In this document: positions 44,250-53,735 of the stretch, piece by piece | How positions within the stretch are numbered: position 1 is the stretch's first letter | How the letters are laid out: each line of letters starts with the position of its first letter | Assembly (NCBI RefSeq): GCF_009208055.1 | Contig: NZ_WFKI01000001.1 | Location: 79,536 to 143,535, forward strand | DNA from: Poseidonibacter ostreae | Lineage (GTDB): Bacteria > Campylobacterota > Campylobacteria > Campylobacterales > Arcobacteraceae | Length of the DNA stretch: 64,000 nucleotides | Direction of reading: 5' to 3' | The notes under the pieces: model-generated | Databases searched by the model: none | What the model was told of the DNA's origin: nothing | Seen by the model: the letters and a program-made list of their open reading frames with translations, nothing else | Made by a program: the position numbers and the translations under genes

Positions 44250-44588
44250 CTACATACTTTCTACGTCTGTAACTTCTTTTCCTGATAGTTTTTCTAATTT
44301 AGTTTCAACTAAATCTAGAAAATCTGCTCTATTCTTTTCATCCATATTATTATTAAGCATTTCAATAATATATTTAATTCCATTTGCATTTATTTTTTTT
44401 ACACTTGCTAAATAGTGCACAAATGAAACTATTTGTATATCATCAATAGAATAAAGTTTTTTCGTCTCTTTTTTTAAAGGAAGAAGTCCTTTTTCTTCAT
44501 ACATTTTAAGTGTTCGCACTTTTGCAGTTAAAAGTTCTGCTACACTACTTAAAGGTATTACATCTTTTGTATTATCTAATAAAGCCAA
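44250..44588 (-). CDS. MerR-family transcriptional regulator
   Basis: 112 residues starting at TTG 44588 behind AAAGGA. The winged HTH reads IPLSSVAELLTAKVRTLKMYEEKGLLP, followed by a dimerisation helix. No metal-binding cysteines are present, so it is not a mercury-type sensor. It lies 26 bp downstream of a zinc-type alcohol dehydrogenase-like gene on the same strand and may regulate it. Confidence 0.85.
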   Translation of the reverse strand: MALLDNTKDVIPLSSVAELLTAKVRTLKMYEEKGLLPLKKETKKLYSIDDIQIVSFVHYLASVKKINANGIKYIIEMLNNNMDEKNRADFLDLVETKLEKLSGKEVTDVESM

Positions 44589-44614
44589 TTTTTTCCTTTT
44601 GTAATTATCTATTT

Positions 44615-45664
44615 TTATACTACTTCTAAAACAATTTTTCCAATATGTTTTTTTGTTAAAAACTCTTTTTGAGCTTTTACAATATCTTTCAATTTGTATA
44701 TTTTAGCAAGTAAAGGTTTAATTTCTTTTCTTTCAATTCTTTTTATCAAATTAGGAAAGACTTCATCTTCAAGAATAGTACATCCAAAGAAGGATAAATC
44801 TTTTAAATATAAAGTTCTAATATCAAGTTCAACAATAGCTCCTCCTATTGCTCCTGAAACTGCATATCGTCCTTTGGGTTTTAGAACTTCTAAGAATTCA
44901 TTCCATTTTTCTCCTGCAACTAAATCTATTACAACTGTAACACTATTTTTTCCTAGAACATCAGGTAAATTATCTTCTCTTGAAACTACTGTAGAAGCAC
45001 CTAAGGCCTTAATTGTTTCAAACTTAGAAGCAGACGTTATTGCAATAACTTTTGCACCTCTTGCTCGTGCTAGTTGAATGGCTGCACTTCCAACTCCACC
45101 TGATGCTCCTGAAATTAAGACGATATCATTTTTATTTACATTTGCACGTGTAAGTAAGTTTTCTGCAGTTGAATAAGAGCATGGAAATGATGCTAATTCA
45201 GTATCACTATATTCACTTTGTATTTCATGAGCATGTTCATTTGATACAACAGTATACTGTGCAAATCCTCCATCACATTCACTACCAAAATACCATGGGT
45301 TTTCTAATTGGTCTCCATTTACTTTTTGTAGTGATGGCTCAATTAATACTCTTTGTCCTATTCTTTTTTCATCAATATTTTTTCCAACTGCTACAATATA
45401 ACCACAAACATCAGCACCTTGAATTCTTGGAAATTCTAAACTATTTCCAGACCATGAAGCATCATCTGAACTATTGTCATTTTTTGAATACCATGCAATT
45501 CTTGTATTTATATCTGTATTATTAACACCTGCTGCTTTTACTTCAATTAAAACTTCATTTTCTTTTGGTATTGGCGTATTATAATCACTAACATATTTAA
45601 GTTTGTCATAATCACCATTTGCTGTCATTAATATCGCATTCATTTTTGTAGGAATTTGTTTCAT
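44615..45664 (-). CDS. MDR-superfamily alcohol dehydrogenase / quinone oxidoreductase
   Basis: 349 residues. An N-terminal GroES-like domain (IEVKAAGVNNTDINTR, RIQGADVCGYIVAVGK) precedes a Rossmann fold with ISGASGGVGSAAIQLARA. Zinc ligands of classical alcohol dehydrogenases are not clearly present, so an NADPH quinone or enone reductase is as likely. It starts at ATG 45664 behind AAAGAG and lies upstream of the MerR gene. Confidence 0.88.
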   Translation of the reverse strand: MKQIPTKMNAILMTANGDYDKLKYVSDYNTPIPKENEVLIEVKAAGVNNTDINTRIAWYSKNDNSSDDASWSGNSLEFPRIQGADVCGYIVAVGKNIDEKRIGQRVLIEPSLQKVNGDQLENPWYFGSECDGGFAQYTVVSNEHAHEIQSEYSDTELASFPCSYSTAENLLTRANVNKNDIVLISGASGGVGSAAIQLARARGAKVIAITSASKFETIKALGASTVVSREDNLPDVLGKNSVTVVIDLVAGEKWNEFLEVLKPKGRYAVSGAIGGAIVELDIRTLYLKDLSFFGCTILEDEVFPNLIKRIERKEIKPLLAKIYKLKDIVKAQKEFLTKKHIGKIVLEVV

Positions 45665-45715
45665 TTTTTACTCTTTGATAGAAGATTTAATTCAAGTATT
45701 ATAGTTTGAGAATAT

Positions 45716-45743
45716 AAAATAAGAGTTATAAAACTCTTATTTT
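45716..45743 (-). terminator. Terminator after proX
   Basis: 12-bp stem AAAATAAGAGTT/AACTCTTATTTT with an ATAA loop just beyond the proX stop; T-tract on the minus strand. Confidence 0.82.
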
Positions 45744-45751
45744 AAAATATA

Positions 45752-46729
45752 TTATTTAGCAGCTTTTGCTTCTTTTACCCAAGCATCAACTTTTGCTTTA
45801 TTTATTTCTAACCATTTTTTTGCATGATTTTCAATATCTTTTTCTTTATTTTGACCATTTGCCATAAGCATATTTTGACCACTAATATCATTTACATCAA
45901 TTTTAATAATATCAAATAATTTTGCAATATCTTTATGATTTGTTTTTACACTTGCATTTGAAACAATTCTTTGATCATTAATATTAAATCCATAATCAGC
46001 ACCATTTGAAAGTTTTGTTGAACTAGAGTTTGGATTTGCAGAATGTGTTACTTGTAAAAATGTAACATCTTTACCAGGTACTAATTTACCACTTACCCAA
46101 TAAGGAGTCCATGTATAATATAAAATTGGCTTACCAGTTTTATAATTTGCTATAGTATTTGCTAAAAGTGCAGAATACTCACCTTGATTATGTTCAACTG
46201 TATCTCTTAAACCATAAGCATCTAATTGATGTTCAATAACTTTTTCACATCCCCAACCTGCATTACAACCTGTTAAGTCAGCTTTACCATTTCCATTAAT
46301 ATCAAAAAGCTTTGCTATTTCTGGCTTTTTTAAGTCATTATAGTATTTAATATTATATTTATCAGCAGTTTTTTTATCAACTAAATACCCTTGAGCACAA
46401 TTTGAAATAAACTTATCATATTTAACTAATTTTTTATCTCCACCAAGAGCTTTTAATTTTCCATTATGTAAAGGATCCCACATTGAAGCTAAGAAATATA
46501 CATCTTCACTATCGGCATTACTTGCAATTGTTTGATAAGCAATGTCATAATTAACATCATTTGAACTTTCTATTTCATGACCTATCTTTTCTAATACTGC
46601 ATTTACAATTAGCATTTGGAAAGTTTCTTCTGCGATTGACGACTTAAGAGCTGTAACTTTCGCACCAAATAAACCTGTAACTAGTGTCATTGAAGCCACT
46701 ATACTTAATATACTTTTTTTATTTAACAT
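45752..46729 (-). CDS. proX: Glycine betaine/proline ABC transporter substrate-binding protein ProX
   Basis: 325 residues with a signal peptide (MLNKKSILSIVASMTLVTGLFG). OpuAC/ProX features include YFLASMWDPLHNGKL, AQGYLVDKKTADKYNI, GCNAGWGCEKVIEH and ILYYTWTPYWVSGKL, with aromatic residues suited to a quaternary-ammonium cage. It starts 11 bp inside proW. It binds betaine or proline for osmoprotection. Confidence 0.95.
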   Translation of the reverse strand: MLNKKSILSIVASMTLVTGLFGAKVTALKSSIAEETFQMLIVNAVLEKIGHEIESSNDVNYDIAYQTIASNADSEDVYFLASMWDPLHNGKLKALGGDKKLVKYDKFISNCAQGYLVDKKTADKYNIKYYNDLKKPEIAKLFDINGNGKADLTGCNAGWGCEKVIEHQLDAYGLRDTVEHNQGEYSALLANTIANYKTGKPILYYTWTPYWVSGKLVPGKDVTFLQVTHSANPNSSSTKLSNGADYGFNINDQRIVSNASVKTNHKDIAKLFDIIKIDVNDISGQNMLMANGQNKEKDIENHAKKWLEINKAKVDAWVKEAKAAK

Positions 46730-47747
46730 TTTTTCTCCTTAAATTTGTTATAAGACCAACAGGCCCTTTTTCGTACCATTTTCTTTTATCATTTTTATCA
46801 TTTTTACCCATTTCTTGAGTAATTCTATCTAAGATAATTGCAAGTAAAACAATTCCTAGACCACCAACAGCTGCAAGACCAATATCTAGTCTTCCAATTC
46901 CTCTTAATACCATTTGACCTAAACCACCAACGGCAATCATAGAAGCAATTACAACCATTGAAAGTGAAAGCATCAATGTTTGATTTATCCCTGCCATGAT
47001 TGTAGGCATTGCTACAGGGATTTGAACTTTCCATAACATTTGAGAAGAACTTGCTCCAAATGACCTTGACGCTTCAATTAAATCTTCAGGCACTTGTCTA
47101 ATTCCTAAATTTGTAAGTCTAATAAGTGGCGGCAGTGCAAATATAATAGTTACAATTACACCAGGAACATTTCCAATTCCAAATAACATAACAATAGGAA
47201 TTAGATATACAAACGCTGGCGTTGTTTGCATACCATCTAGTACAGGTCTTAAAATTTTATCAGCAGTATCACTTTTTGCAGACCAAATTCCAAGAGGAAG
47301 TCCTATTACTACAGAGAATAATACAGCTGTTATAACTAAGGATAAAGTAATCATAGCTTCTTCCCAAGCACCAATAAATCCAATGATAAAGAATGATAAT
47401 AATGTACCAAGAGCAAGTTTTTTACTTGAAACTTGTAAAGCTAATAAAACAAAAAATATAATTACTACATAAGGGTTTAAATATAGTAAAAACCCTTCAA
47501 TAGATTTTAAAACAATATCAATAGGTGCTTTTGCAGCTAAAAATACATCTCTAAAGTTTTCTACTAACCAATCAATTCCATTATTTGTCCACGTATCAAA
47601 AGGGATTAATACATCTTCAAAAGGATTAAATATATTAAACTCTTTTACTTCTTCTACAGGAGTTTGTGCTGCTTCTTGTGTCCAATCAACTGTTGATTCT
47701 TTATTTTCTTGTGCAGTTGATGCATTTCCCCAAGGATCATTACTCAT
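46719..47747 (-). CDS. proW: Glycine betaine/proline ABC transporter permease ProW
   Basis: 342 residues. A hydrophilic N-terminal stretch (MSNDPWGNASTAQENKES) resembles the ProW extension. Six or more membrane helices follow, with the permease loop EDLIEASRSFGASSSQMLWKVQIPVA. The ATG at 47747 follows AAGGAGTTGATA and overlaps proV by 8 bp; an earlier in-frame start at 47765 lacks a site. Confidence 0.95.
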   Translation of the reverse strand: MSNDPWGNASTAQENKESTVDWTQEAAQTPVEEVKEFNIFNPFEDVLIPFDTWTNNGIDWLVENFRDVFLAAKAPIDIVLKSIEGFLLYLNPYVVIIFFVLLALQVSSKKLALGTLLSFFIIGFIGAWEEAMITLSLVITAVLFSVVIGLPLGIWSAKSDTADKILRPVLDGMQTTPAFVYLIPIVMLFGIGNVPGVIVTIIFALPPLIRLTNLGIRQVPEDLIEASRSFGASSSQMLWKVQIPVAMPTIMAGINQTLMLSLSMVVIASMIAVGGLGQMVLRGIGRLDIGLAAVGGLGIVLLAIILDRITQEMGKNDKNDKRKWYEKGPVGLITNLRRKNVK

Positions 47748-48936
47748 TATCAACTCCTTCATCAAATACTTTTAATAATCTACTTTTAGAAATAGTACCT
47801 TTATATTTTCCCTCATCATTAACTACAGGAATAGGATAAGCATAATCTGCAACTTCTGTTATAAAGTCTGAAATTTGTCTATTTTCATTTATTGTTTGAT
47901 TACACCAAATTGCATCATAAATTGTCCCGCCAGCTTTTTTCTGTTCTTTTAAACTCTCTAAAGTTAGTATTCCAAGATATTTTCCATTTTTTTCCATAAA
48001 ATATGCATAATCTTCATCAAAGTCTGCAATATACTGTAAAGCAGAATTTACTCCAGTACTTTCTTTATTTATAATTGTAGGTTTAACTTTTTTTGCAATA
48101 TGAGAAGCTGTTAATACTGAAGTTACATCTACACCTTTAAAGAAAGATTTTACATAATCATTCGCTGGATTATTAATAATCTCTTCAGGAGTTCCAATTT
48201 GTACAACTTCACCACCTTCCATAATCGCGATTCTATCACCAATTCTAATTGCTTCATCTAAATCATGAGAAATAAATACAATTGTTCTTTTCTCTTTTTC
48301 TTGAAGTTCAACTAATTCATCTTGCATTTCAGTTCTAATTAATGGATCAAGTGCTGAAAAAGCTTCATCCATTAACATAATATCAGGGTCATTTGCTAAA
48401 GCACGTGCTAAACCAACACGCTGTTGCATACCACCACTTAACTCATCTGGATAAGATTGAGCATGATGTTCAAGTCCTACTTGCTCTAGAGCTTTTTGTG
48501 CAGCTTGATATCTTTCTTCTTTTGGTATTCCACTTAATTCTAAACCAAAAGAGGCATTATCTATTATATTCATATGTGGCATTAAGGCGAACGATTGAAA
48601 AACCATAGATATTTTTTTTCTTCTAATATCAATAAGTTCTTTATCATTTAAAGTAGTAACATCTGTATCATCAATGAAAATTTGGCCAGAAGTTGGTTCG
48701 ATTAATCTATTTAAAAGTCTTACTAGTGTTGATTTACCAGAACCTGATAAACCCATAATTACAAATATTTCACCTTCGTTAATTTCAAAACTAGCATCTT
48801 GAACACCAATTGTCATACCTGTTTTTGTAAAGATATCTTCTTTACTTTTTCCCTCTTTTAACATCTTTAAAGCTTTTTTTGGATTATCTCCAAAAACTTT
48901 AAAAACATTTTTAACTATTAATTTCTTTTTACTGAT
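47740..48936 (-). CDS. proV: Glycine betaine/proline ABC transporter ATPase ProV, non-canonical AUC start
   Basis: 398 residues if started at ATC 48936, matching E. coli ProV (400). Walker A GLSGSGKST is at 62-70, LSGGMQQRVGLARAL and MDEAFSALDPL follow, and C-terminal CBS domains end the protein. The conserved ProV N-terminus (KNVFKVFGDNPKKALKMLKEG) precedes the first ATG (48864), and no ATG, GTG or TTG occurs before a TAA. GGAGAG lies five bases before ATC, which would read MSKKKLIVKN. proVWX form one overlapping operon. Confidence 0.9.
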   Translation of the reverse strand: MSKKKLIVKNVFKVFGDNPKKALKMLKEGKSKEDIFTKTGMTIGVQDASFEINEGEIFVIMGLSGSGKSTLVRLLNRLIEPTSGQIFIDDTDVTTLNDKELIDIRRKKISMVFQSFALMPHMNIIDNASFGLELSGIPKEERYQAAQKALEQVGLEHHAQSYPDELSGGMQQRVGLARALANDPDIMLMDEAFSALDPLIRTEMQDELVELQEKEKRTIVFISHDLDEAIRIGDRIAIMEGGEVVQIGTPEEIINNPANDYVKSFFKGVDVTSVLTASHIAKKVKPTIINKESTGVNSALQYIADFDEDYAYFMEKNGKYLGILTLESLKEQKKAGGTIYDAIWCNQTINENRQISDFITEVADYAYPIPVVNDEGKYKGTISKSRLLKVFDEGVDNE

Positions 48937-49146
48937 AGTAACTCTCCATTACAATTTTTATGTTTATATTTACAATAATATGTATAATTAATTACATATT
49001 TTATGTATCAATTTAGCATCTATTATGTATAAATTTAACTTAAATACAAATAAAGCCTTAACTGAACATGAAAATGGTTTTATTGCTTATTTATAAAAAA
49101 GATAAAATGAGATAAACTAACGTTAATAAAAAATAAGGATAAAACT

Positions 49147-51030
49147 TTGGATAAAAACAAATTTTTAGATAATTTAGCAGAAGTTTATGAATTTTTGAAC
49201 TCTCAAAAGTCGCATATAAATAAATTAATATCATATTTAGAAAACCAAGAGTTTGAAAAACTAGAGATTATAGAAGAGTTTGCAAAATACCTTGAACTTG
49301 AAATGAGCGAGGATTTAAGATTTGCATTAGTAACAAGACTTGTAAATTTAAGAGATGATTCATTAGTACAAGTATTAAAAAAGCAGAAAAAAAGTGAAGA
49401 GCAAATAATTGAACTTCAAGAAGATGCTTATTGTTTTGTAAGAGATTATTGGCATGAAAAACACAAAAAAACAGTTGATTATATAAAACATAATAAGCTT
49501 TTAACTCCATTTTATCAAACAATATTCGAAGGTGTTTATAATGTAGGTTTAAAAATGTCTTCATGGCAAAGTTTATGGACTGCACATATTATAAATGACA
49601 TAAATAAAGAGTTAATGGCAAAATTTGATGGTAATGAAGAAAAAGTATTTAAATATCTTGAAGATAATAAACTATTAGATTTAGGACACAATAGTATGAT
49701 TGCAGATAGGTCATATTCAGCGCTCGTAAAAGAAAAAGATGGCTATCACTCACAAGCTTATATAAAAGCTTTTAAAACTCAAACAACAGCTGTGATTGAT
49801 GCTCTTGAGGAGTTTGAAGAGAGTTTAATAGAGCTTGAAGATGATATATATGGGGAGAAATGGAACTATATTTTATATATTCAAACACTTATAAAAGCCT
49901 TTGGGGAAGATAAAACACATCTTTTAGTTGAAAGATGGGCAGATGTTGATAGAGCTTGGATGAAAATAAAATCACCAATTCAAATAGGACATCCTTTAGA
50001 GTATTATGAAGATCACTTTAGAAAAGCAGTTGCATTAGAATGGGATATTAGACTTACAAATCCTGAATTTGCACAAGATGATAATAGAGTCAATAAAATT
50101 AAATCAGCTTTTGCAAAAATTTACGAAAAACAAGAACAAACAAGTTCTAATAAAGCAGTTTATGACTTCTCTTTAAAATCACTTGATAAGGTTCAACTTT
50201 ATGTAGGGCGACCTGCAATATTTTTTGGAGCAGAATTTAATGGTTTATTTTCGGCACAAGTTGTACCAAATGATGAAATAGTTTCAAAAGAAGAAGGTAA
50301 AAAGATTTTTGCATTCTCTGATGAAATTTTACAAAGTTCAAGAGCTAAACCCTTTTTAAAATTAAGCAATGAGATTTTTGGACAAGAGTTATTAAGTGAA
50401 GATAGAGAGTTTTTATTTAATCAAACTGCTGCTTGGCATAAAGTTTATGATATTACAACTATTGGACATGAATTTGGACATATTTTATGGTGTGATGATG
50501 AAACTGAATCTGTTATGAACAAAAGTGGGAATTTTAAAAATATTGAAGAGTTTAAAGCAACTACTGGTGGCTTAGTATCATTTTTCTTAGATGAATCAAA
50601 TGATGAAAAAGAGTTAGAAAAACAAGTATTAATTGATACTGTTAAACGAGCAGTTGGACTAATGGGATGGATGGAAGTTGATGAAGTTCAGCCATATTAT
50701 TGTGAGGGAATTATTCATTTAAATGGTCTTTTTGATTCTGGGATTTTAACATGGGATGAAAAAAGCAAAAAACTAAGTATTGACTTATCCGATGGTAACT
50801 ATGAAAAGTTAAAAAAATGGTATATTGATACATATTCTGCCTTAGCAAAACACTATTTAGATAAAAAAGATGCTACACAGTTTTTAAATAAATATGCAGT
50901 AAAAGAAGATAAATATTTTATGCCTGTAAATAAAAATATTAATTCATTTGTAAAAAACTACTTTACAAGATACCAAGAAATTGGTCAAGAGTTAGATACT
51001 ATTGATAAAAAAGAAAACTATATAAAGTAA
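49147..51030 (+). CDS. ciaB: CiaB-family protein with HEXXH zincin motif
   Basis: 627 residues. The sequence matches the Campylobacter invasion antigen B family by overall length and conserved segments (for example YHSQAYIKAFKTQTTAVIDALEE and QPYYCEGIIHLNGLFDSG). It has no signal peptide. HEFGH at residues 441-445, followed by NIEEFKATTGG with E467/E468, fits a gluzincin metallopeptidase active site resembling the M3 or M49 peptidases. It starts at TTG 49147 behind AAGGATAAAACT. In Campylobacter CiaB is described as a secreted effector; a cytoplasmic peptidase role is an alternative reading. Confidence 0.88.
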   Translation: MDKNKFLDNLAEVYEFLNSQKSHINKLISYLENQEFEKLEIIEEFAKYLELEMSEDLRFALVTRLVNLRDDSLVQVLKKQKKSEEQIIELQEDAYCFVRDYWHEKHKKTVDYIKHNKLLTPFYQTIFEGVYNVGLKMSSWQSLWTAHIINDINKELMAKFDGNEEKVFKYLEDNKLLDLGHNSMIADRSYSALVKEKDGYHSQAYIKAFKTQTTAVIDALEEFEESLIELEDDIYGEKWNYILYIQTLIKAFGEDKTHLLVERWADVDRAWMKIKSPIQIGHPLEYYEDHFRKAVALEWDIRLTNPEFAQDDNRVNKIKSAFAKIYEKQEQTSSNKAVYDFSLKSLDKVQLYVGRPAIFFGAEFNGLFSAQVVPNDEIVSKEEGKKIFAFSDEILQSSRAKPFLKLSNEIFGQELLSEDREFLFNQTAAWHKVYDITTIGHEFGHILWCDDETESVMNKSGNFKNIEEFKATTGGLVSFFLDESNDEKELEKQVLIDTVKRAVGLMGWMEVDEVQPYYCEGIIHLNGLFDSGILTWDEKSKKLSIDLSDGNYEKLKKWYIDTYSALAKHYLDKKDATQFLNKYAVKEDKYFMPVNKNINSFVKNYFTRYQEIGQELDTIDKKENYIK

Positions 51031-51048
51031 GAGTTTAGCTCTTACTTT
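51024..51048. terminator. Bidirectional intrinsic terminator
   Basis: Perfect 10-bp stem AAAGTAAGAG/CTCTTACTTT with a TTTAG loop between the convergent ciaB and LetB-like genes. Confidence 0.85.
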
Positions 51049-53735
51049 ATACTAGGACTTATACTTTCCCAATCCTCTCTTAGCTCTTCTATTAAAATAA
51101 ATTTATCATTACTACTTGCTTTTTCTTCGTATTCATAGGGAGTAACTACAACTAAACCACCTTTTAAAATACTTGTAAAAGTATTTGATTCAACCTTAGA
51201 ACCTGAGAATATTGAAAATTTCATATTAAAACCACTTATGTCATAAAATACAGAATTACTTCTAATAAACTTTGTATACTTATCATATATTAAACAATCC
51301 ATAATAACAGTTGTTGCATCAGATGATAAATCAATCTTGTTTATTTTTCCAATTTGTACATTTTTATAGTATATTGGAGAGTCTTCTCTTGCACTTGAAG
51401 CATGATGTGAATGTACTTTGAATATTGTTCCATGATATGATTTGTCTATTGAGGGTAAGGCATCAAAGCCTGTAAATTTTGTTTGATACTTTGTTTTTTT
51501 ACTTTTAATAACTCCAATATTTACAGCCATTAAACTTGAACCAATATTTGATACTTCTTGTAGTGAAATTACTGGTTTTTTAAGATAAAAAATAGTTCCC
51601 TCTTTTGTAAAAGAGTTATAATCACTGTATATTTGTGCTTTTACTATAACTTTATTTTTTGAGTTAAAAGAGACATTTGTAACTTTTCCAATATTCACAC
51701 CTTTATATGTAAGTTTTGAAAACTGCTCATAAACTCCTTCCACATCATCAAAAACAATAGTAATACTGTTTGATGAATCTTTCATATCATCTTTTGATGC
51801 GTAAATATTATATTTATCATATAGCATATTTGTATTATTTTCTAAAACAATTGAACCCTCTATTAAAGATGTAAAATTATCCATATTAAATATAATTCCA
51901 TTTAAAGATGCTTGAACATCAAGTACACCTTTTTTATAAAACCTACTTGTTTTATTTAGATATTTTTTATACTCTTTATATATAAATAGTTTTGCATTTG
52001 ATTCTTTACTATTAAACTTTATGGTTTTTACAAAGCCTATTTCTTGATTTTTATAAACAATTGCCATATCTTTTTTAATTTTAAAATCATTATTAAAGTA
52101 TGCATCTACTGTAAAACCATCATTATGTAATCTTTTAATTTTTTCTATTTTTGAATAACTTGAATATAGTTTAAAACTTTTTTTACTCTGTTTTTTATCT
52201 CGTCTTATTTCAGCAATTCCAATAGCACCATTTAAAAGAGGAGTAATTCCTGAATAATTAACATCTACTTTAAAATCTTTTAATTCTAAAAGTTTTGAAC
52301 TCATATCATAAAAAAGTGTGTGATTATGTATAAGTTTTTGATACTTTTTATTTATTAAAATTTTTATATTTACTTTTTTAAAGTCCTTTGCTAAAGAATA
52401 ATCAAGAACTTCTCCAATCTCAATATTTTTAAAATAGATTTTTGACTTTTTTGTAATAGAGTTTAAATTATCACTTTTTAAAGTATAAATTAATGATTTA
52501 TTAAAAGTCTTTGATTCATTAATACTATTTTCTTTAAAGTTTCTTGCAATAAATATTTTACTAGCTTCACCCTCTTTATAGTTTAAAGAGATAAAATTTC
52601 CTTTTATAATATTTCCTAGATTTTTAACTCCATCAATACTCACTTCTGCAGTTTGAATAAAAAACTCAGTATTAGTTGTAAGTAGATGTTTATATTTTTT
52701 ATATATAAAAGCTTTTGTTGTTACATCATTAGGATTTAAACTTATATTTGTTAACTTCCCAATTACTACACCTTTATAAATAATAGGAGTGTTTTCATCA
52801 ACTCCTTCAACATTTGAAAACTTAATATGAATATACTCTTTTTCTTCAAAAGAGTCTTTTTTAGCATATAAAGTGTATACCTCATCTTTTTGTATTTTTT
52901 CTTCATCTTTTTTAGATGTAATTACAGTAACACCACCAACAAGTGCTGAGTATAAAGAACCTACTTCTATATTTAAGCCACTAGGTCCATAGCTAACGTT
53001 TAAAGCCTCATTTAGTATAAATTTTGAACTTTTATTAACAAGGTAATTAAATTTATCATAAATATATGCATTTAAAAATACTTTTTCAAACTTAAACTCT
53101 TTTGACACAATTTCACCTATTTGGTACTTATTATAAAATATTGGTGTTCCTACTTCTACACTATCTTTATCATTTGCAATTAATGATATATAATAACCAT
53201 TACTAAGTAGTTCATCATCTGGCTTACTATCAAGTCCTATAAAATCATACTTCTCTTTTGCATTTTCAAACTCTTTTTCTGTTTTAAATTTTGGAGATAT
53301 TTCTATTTTAAATCCATCAACTAAGGTACTTAATCCTGACACTTTTGTAAGAGAAATTGTAGGTCTTCTTATCCAAAATCTTGAGCCCTCACTTGCCACA
53401 TATTTAGCAGCAGAACTTTTTACTAAAATATTAACTTTTACATTTTTTAAATCATCATTAATATCTATTTTAGTAACTTTCCCTAATTGTAAACCTTTAT
53501 ACTCAAGTGTAGTTGCACCCTCTTTTAATCCCTCTGCACTATTAAATACAACAGTGATATTTGTTCCTTTTTTCATATATGATTCATAAGAAATCCAAGC
53601 TAATATACATAAAATTATAAGCGGTAATATCCAAACAAAAGAGACTGCTTTTTGTTCTTGTTCTTTTGCTTTATATATAATATCTTCATTTTCTATTTGT
53701 TTATTATCAACTTGTTTATTCTCATTTTCAATCAT
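51042..53735 (-). CDS. LetB/PqiB-like protein with seven MCE domains
   Basis: 897 residues from ATG 53735 (AAGGATTATTTGGG upstream). A single membrane anchor is at about 32-51, followed by seven MCE repeats. Each has the (Y/F)KG-x-x-(I/L)G-x-(V/I) core, for example EYKGLQLGKV, FYNKYQIGEI, IYKGVVIGKL, YFKNIEIGEV, VYKNQEIGFV, TYKGVNIGKV and YYKNVQIGKI. Seven domains match E. coli LetB (YebT), which forms a periplasm-spanning lipid tunnel. It is downstream of two PqiA-domain genes, overlapping the nearer by 8 bp. Confidence 0.9.
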   Translation of the reverse strand: MIENENKQVDNKQIENEDIIYKAKEQEQKAVSFVWILPLIILCILAWISYESYMKKGTNITVVFNSAEGLKEGATTLEYKGLQLGKVTKIDINDDLKNVKVNILVKSSAAKYVASEGSRFWIRRPTISLTKVSGLSTLVDGFKIEISPKFKTEKEFENAKEKYDFIGLDSKPDDELLSNGYYISLIANDKDSVEVGTPIFYNKYQIGEIVSKEFKFEKVFLNAYIYDKFNYLVNKSSKFILNEALNVSYGPSGLNIEVGSLYSALVGGVTVITSKKDEEKIQKDEVYTLYAKKDSFEEKEYIHIKFSNVEGVDENTPIIYKGVVIGKLTNISLNPNDVTTKAFIYKKYKHLLTTNTEFFIQTAEVSIDGVKNLGNIIKGNFISLNYKEGEASKIFIARNFKENSINESKTFNKSLIYTLKSDNLNSITKKSKIYFKNIEIGEVLDYSLAKDFKKVNIKILINKKYQKLIHNHTLFYDMSSKLLELKDFKVDVNYSGITPLLNGAIGIAEIRRDKKQSKKSFKLYSSYSKIEKIKRLHNDGFTVDAYFNNDFKIKKDMAIVYKNQEIGFVKTIKFNSKESNAKLFIYKEYKKYLNKTSRFYKKGVLDVQASLNGIIFNMDNFTSLIEGSIVLENNTNMLYDKYNIYASKDDMKDSSNSITIVFDDVEGVYEQFSKLTYKGVNIGKVTNVSFNSKNKVIVKAQIYSDYNSFTKEGTIFYLKKPVISLQEVSNIGSSLMAVNIGVIKSKKTKYQTKFTGFDALPSIDKSYHGTIFKVHSHHASSAREDSPIYYKNVQIGKINKIDLSSDATTVIMDCLIYDKYTKFIRSNSVFYDISGFNMKFSIFSGSKVESNTFTSILKGGLVVVTPYEYEEKASSNDKFILIEELREDWESISPSIK

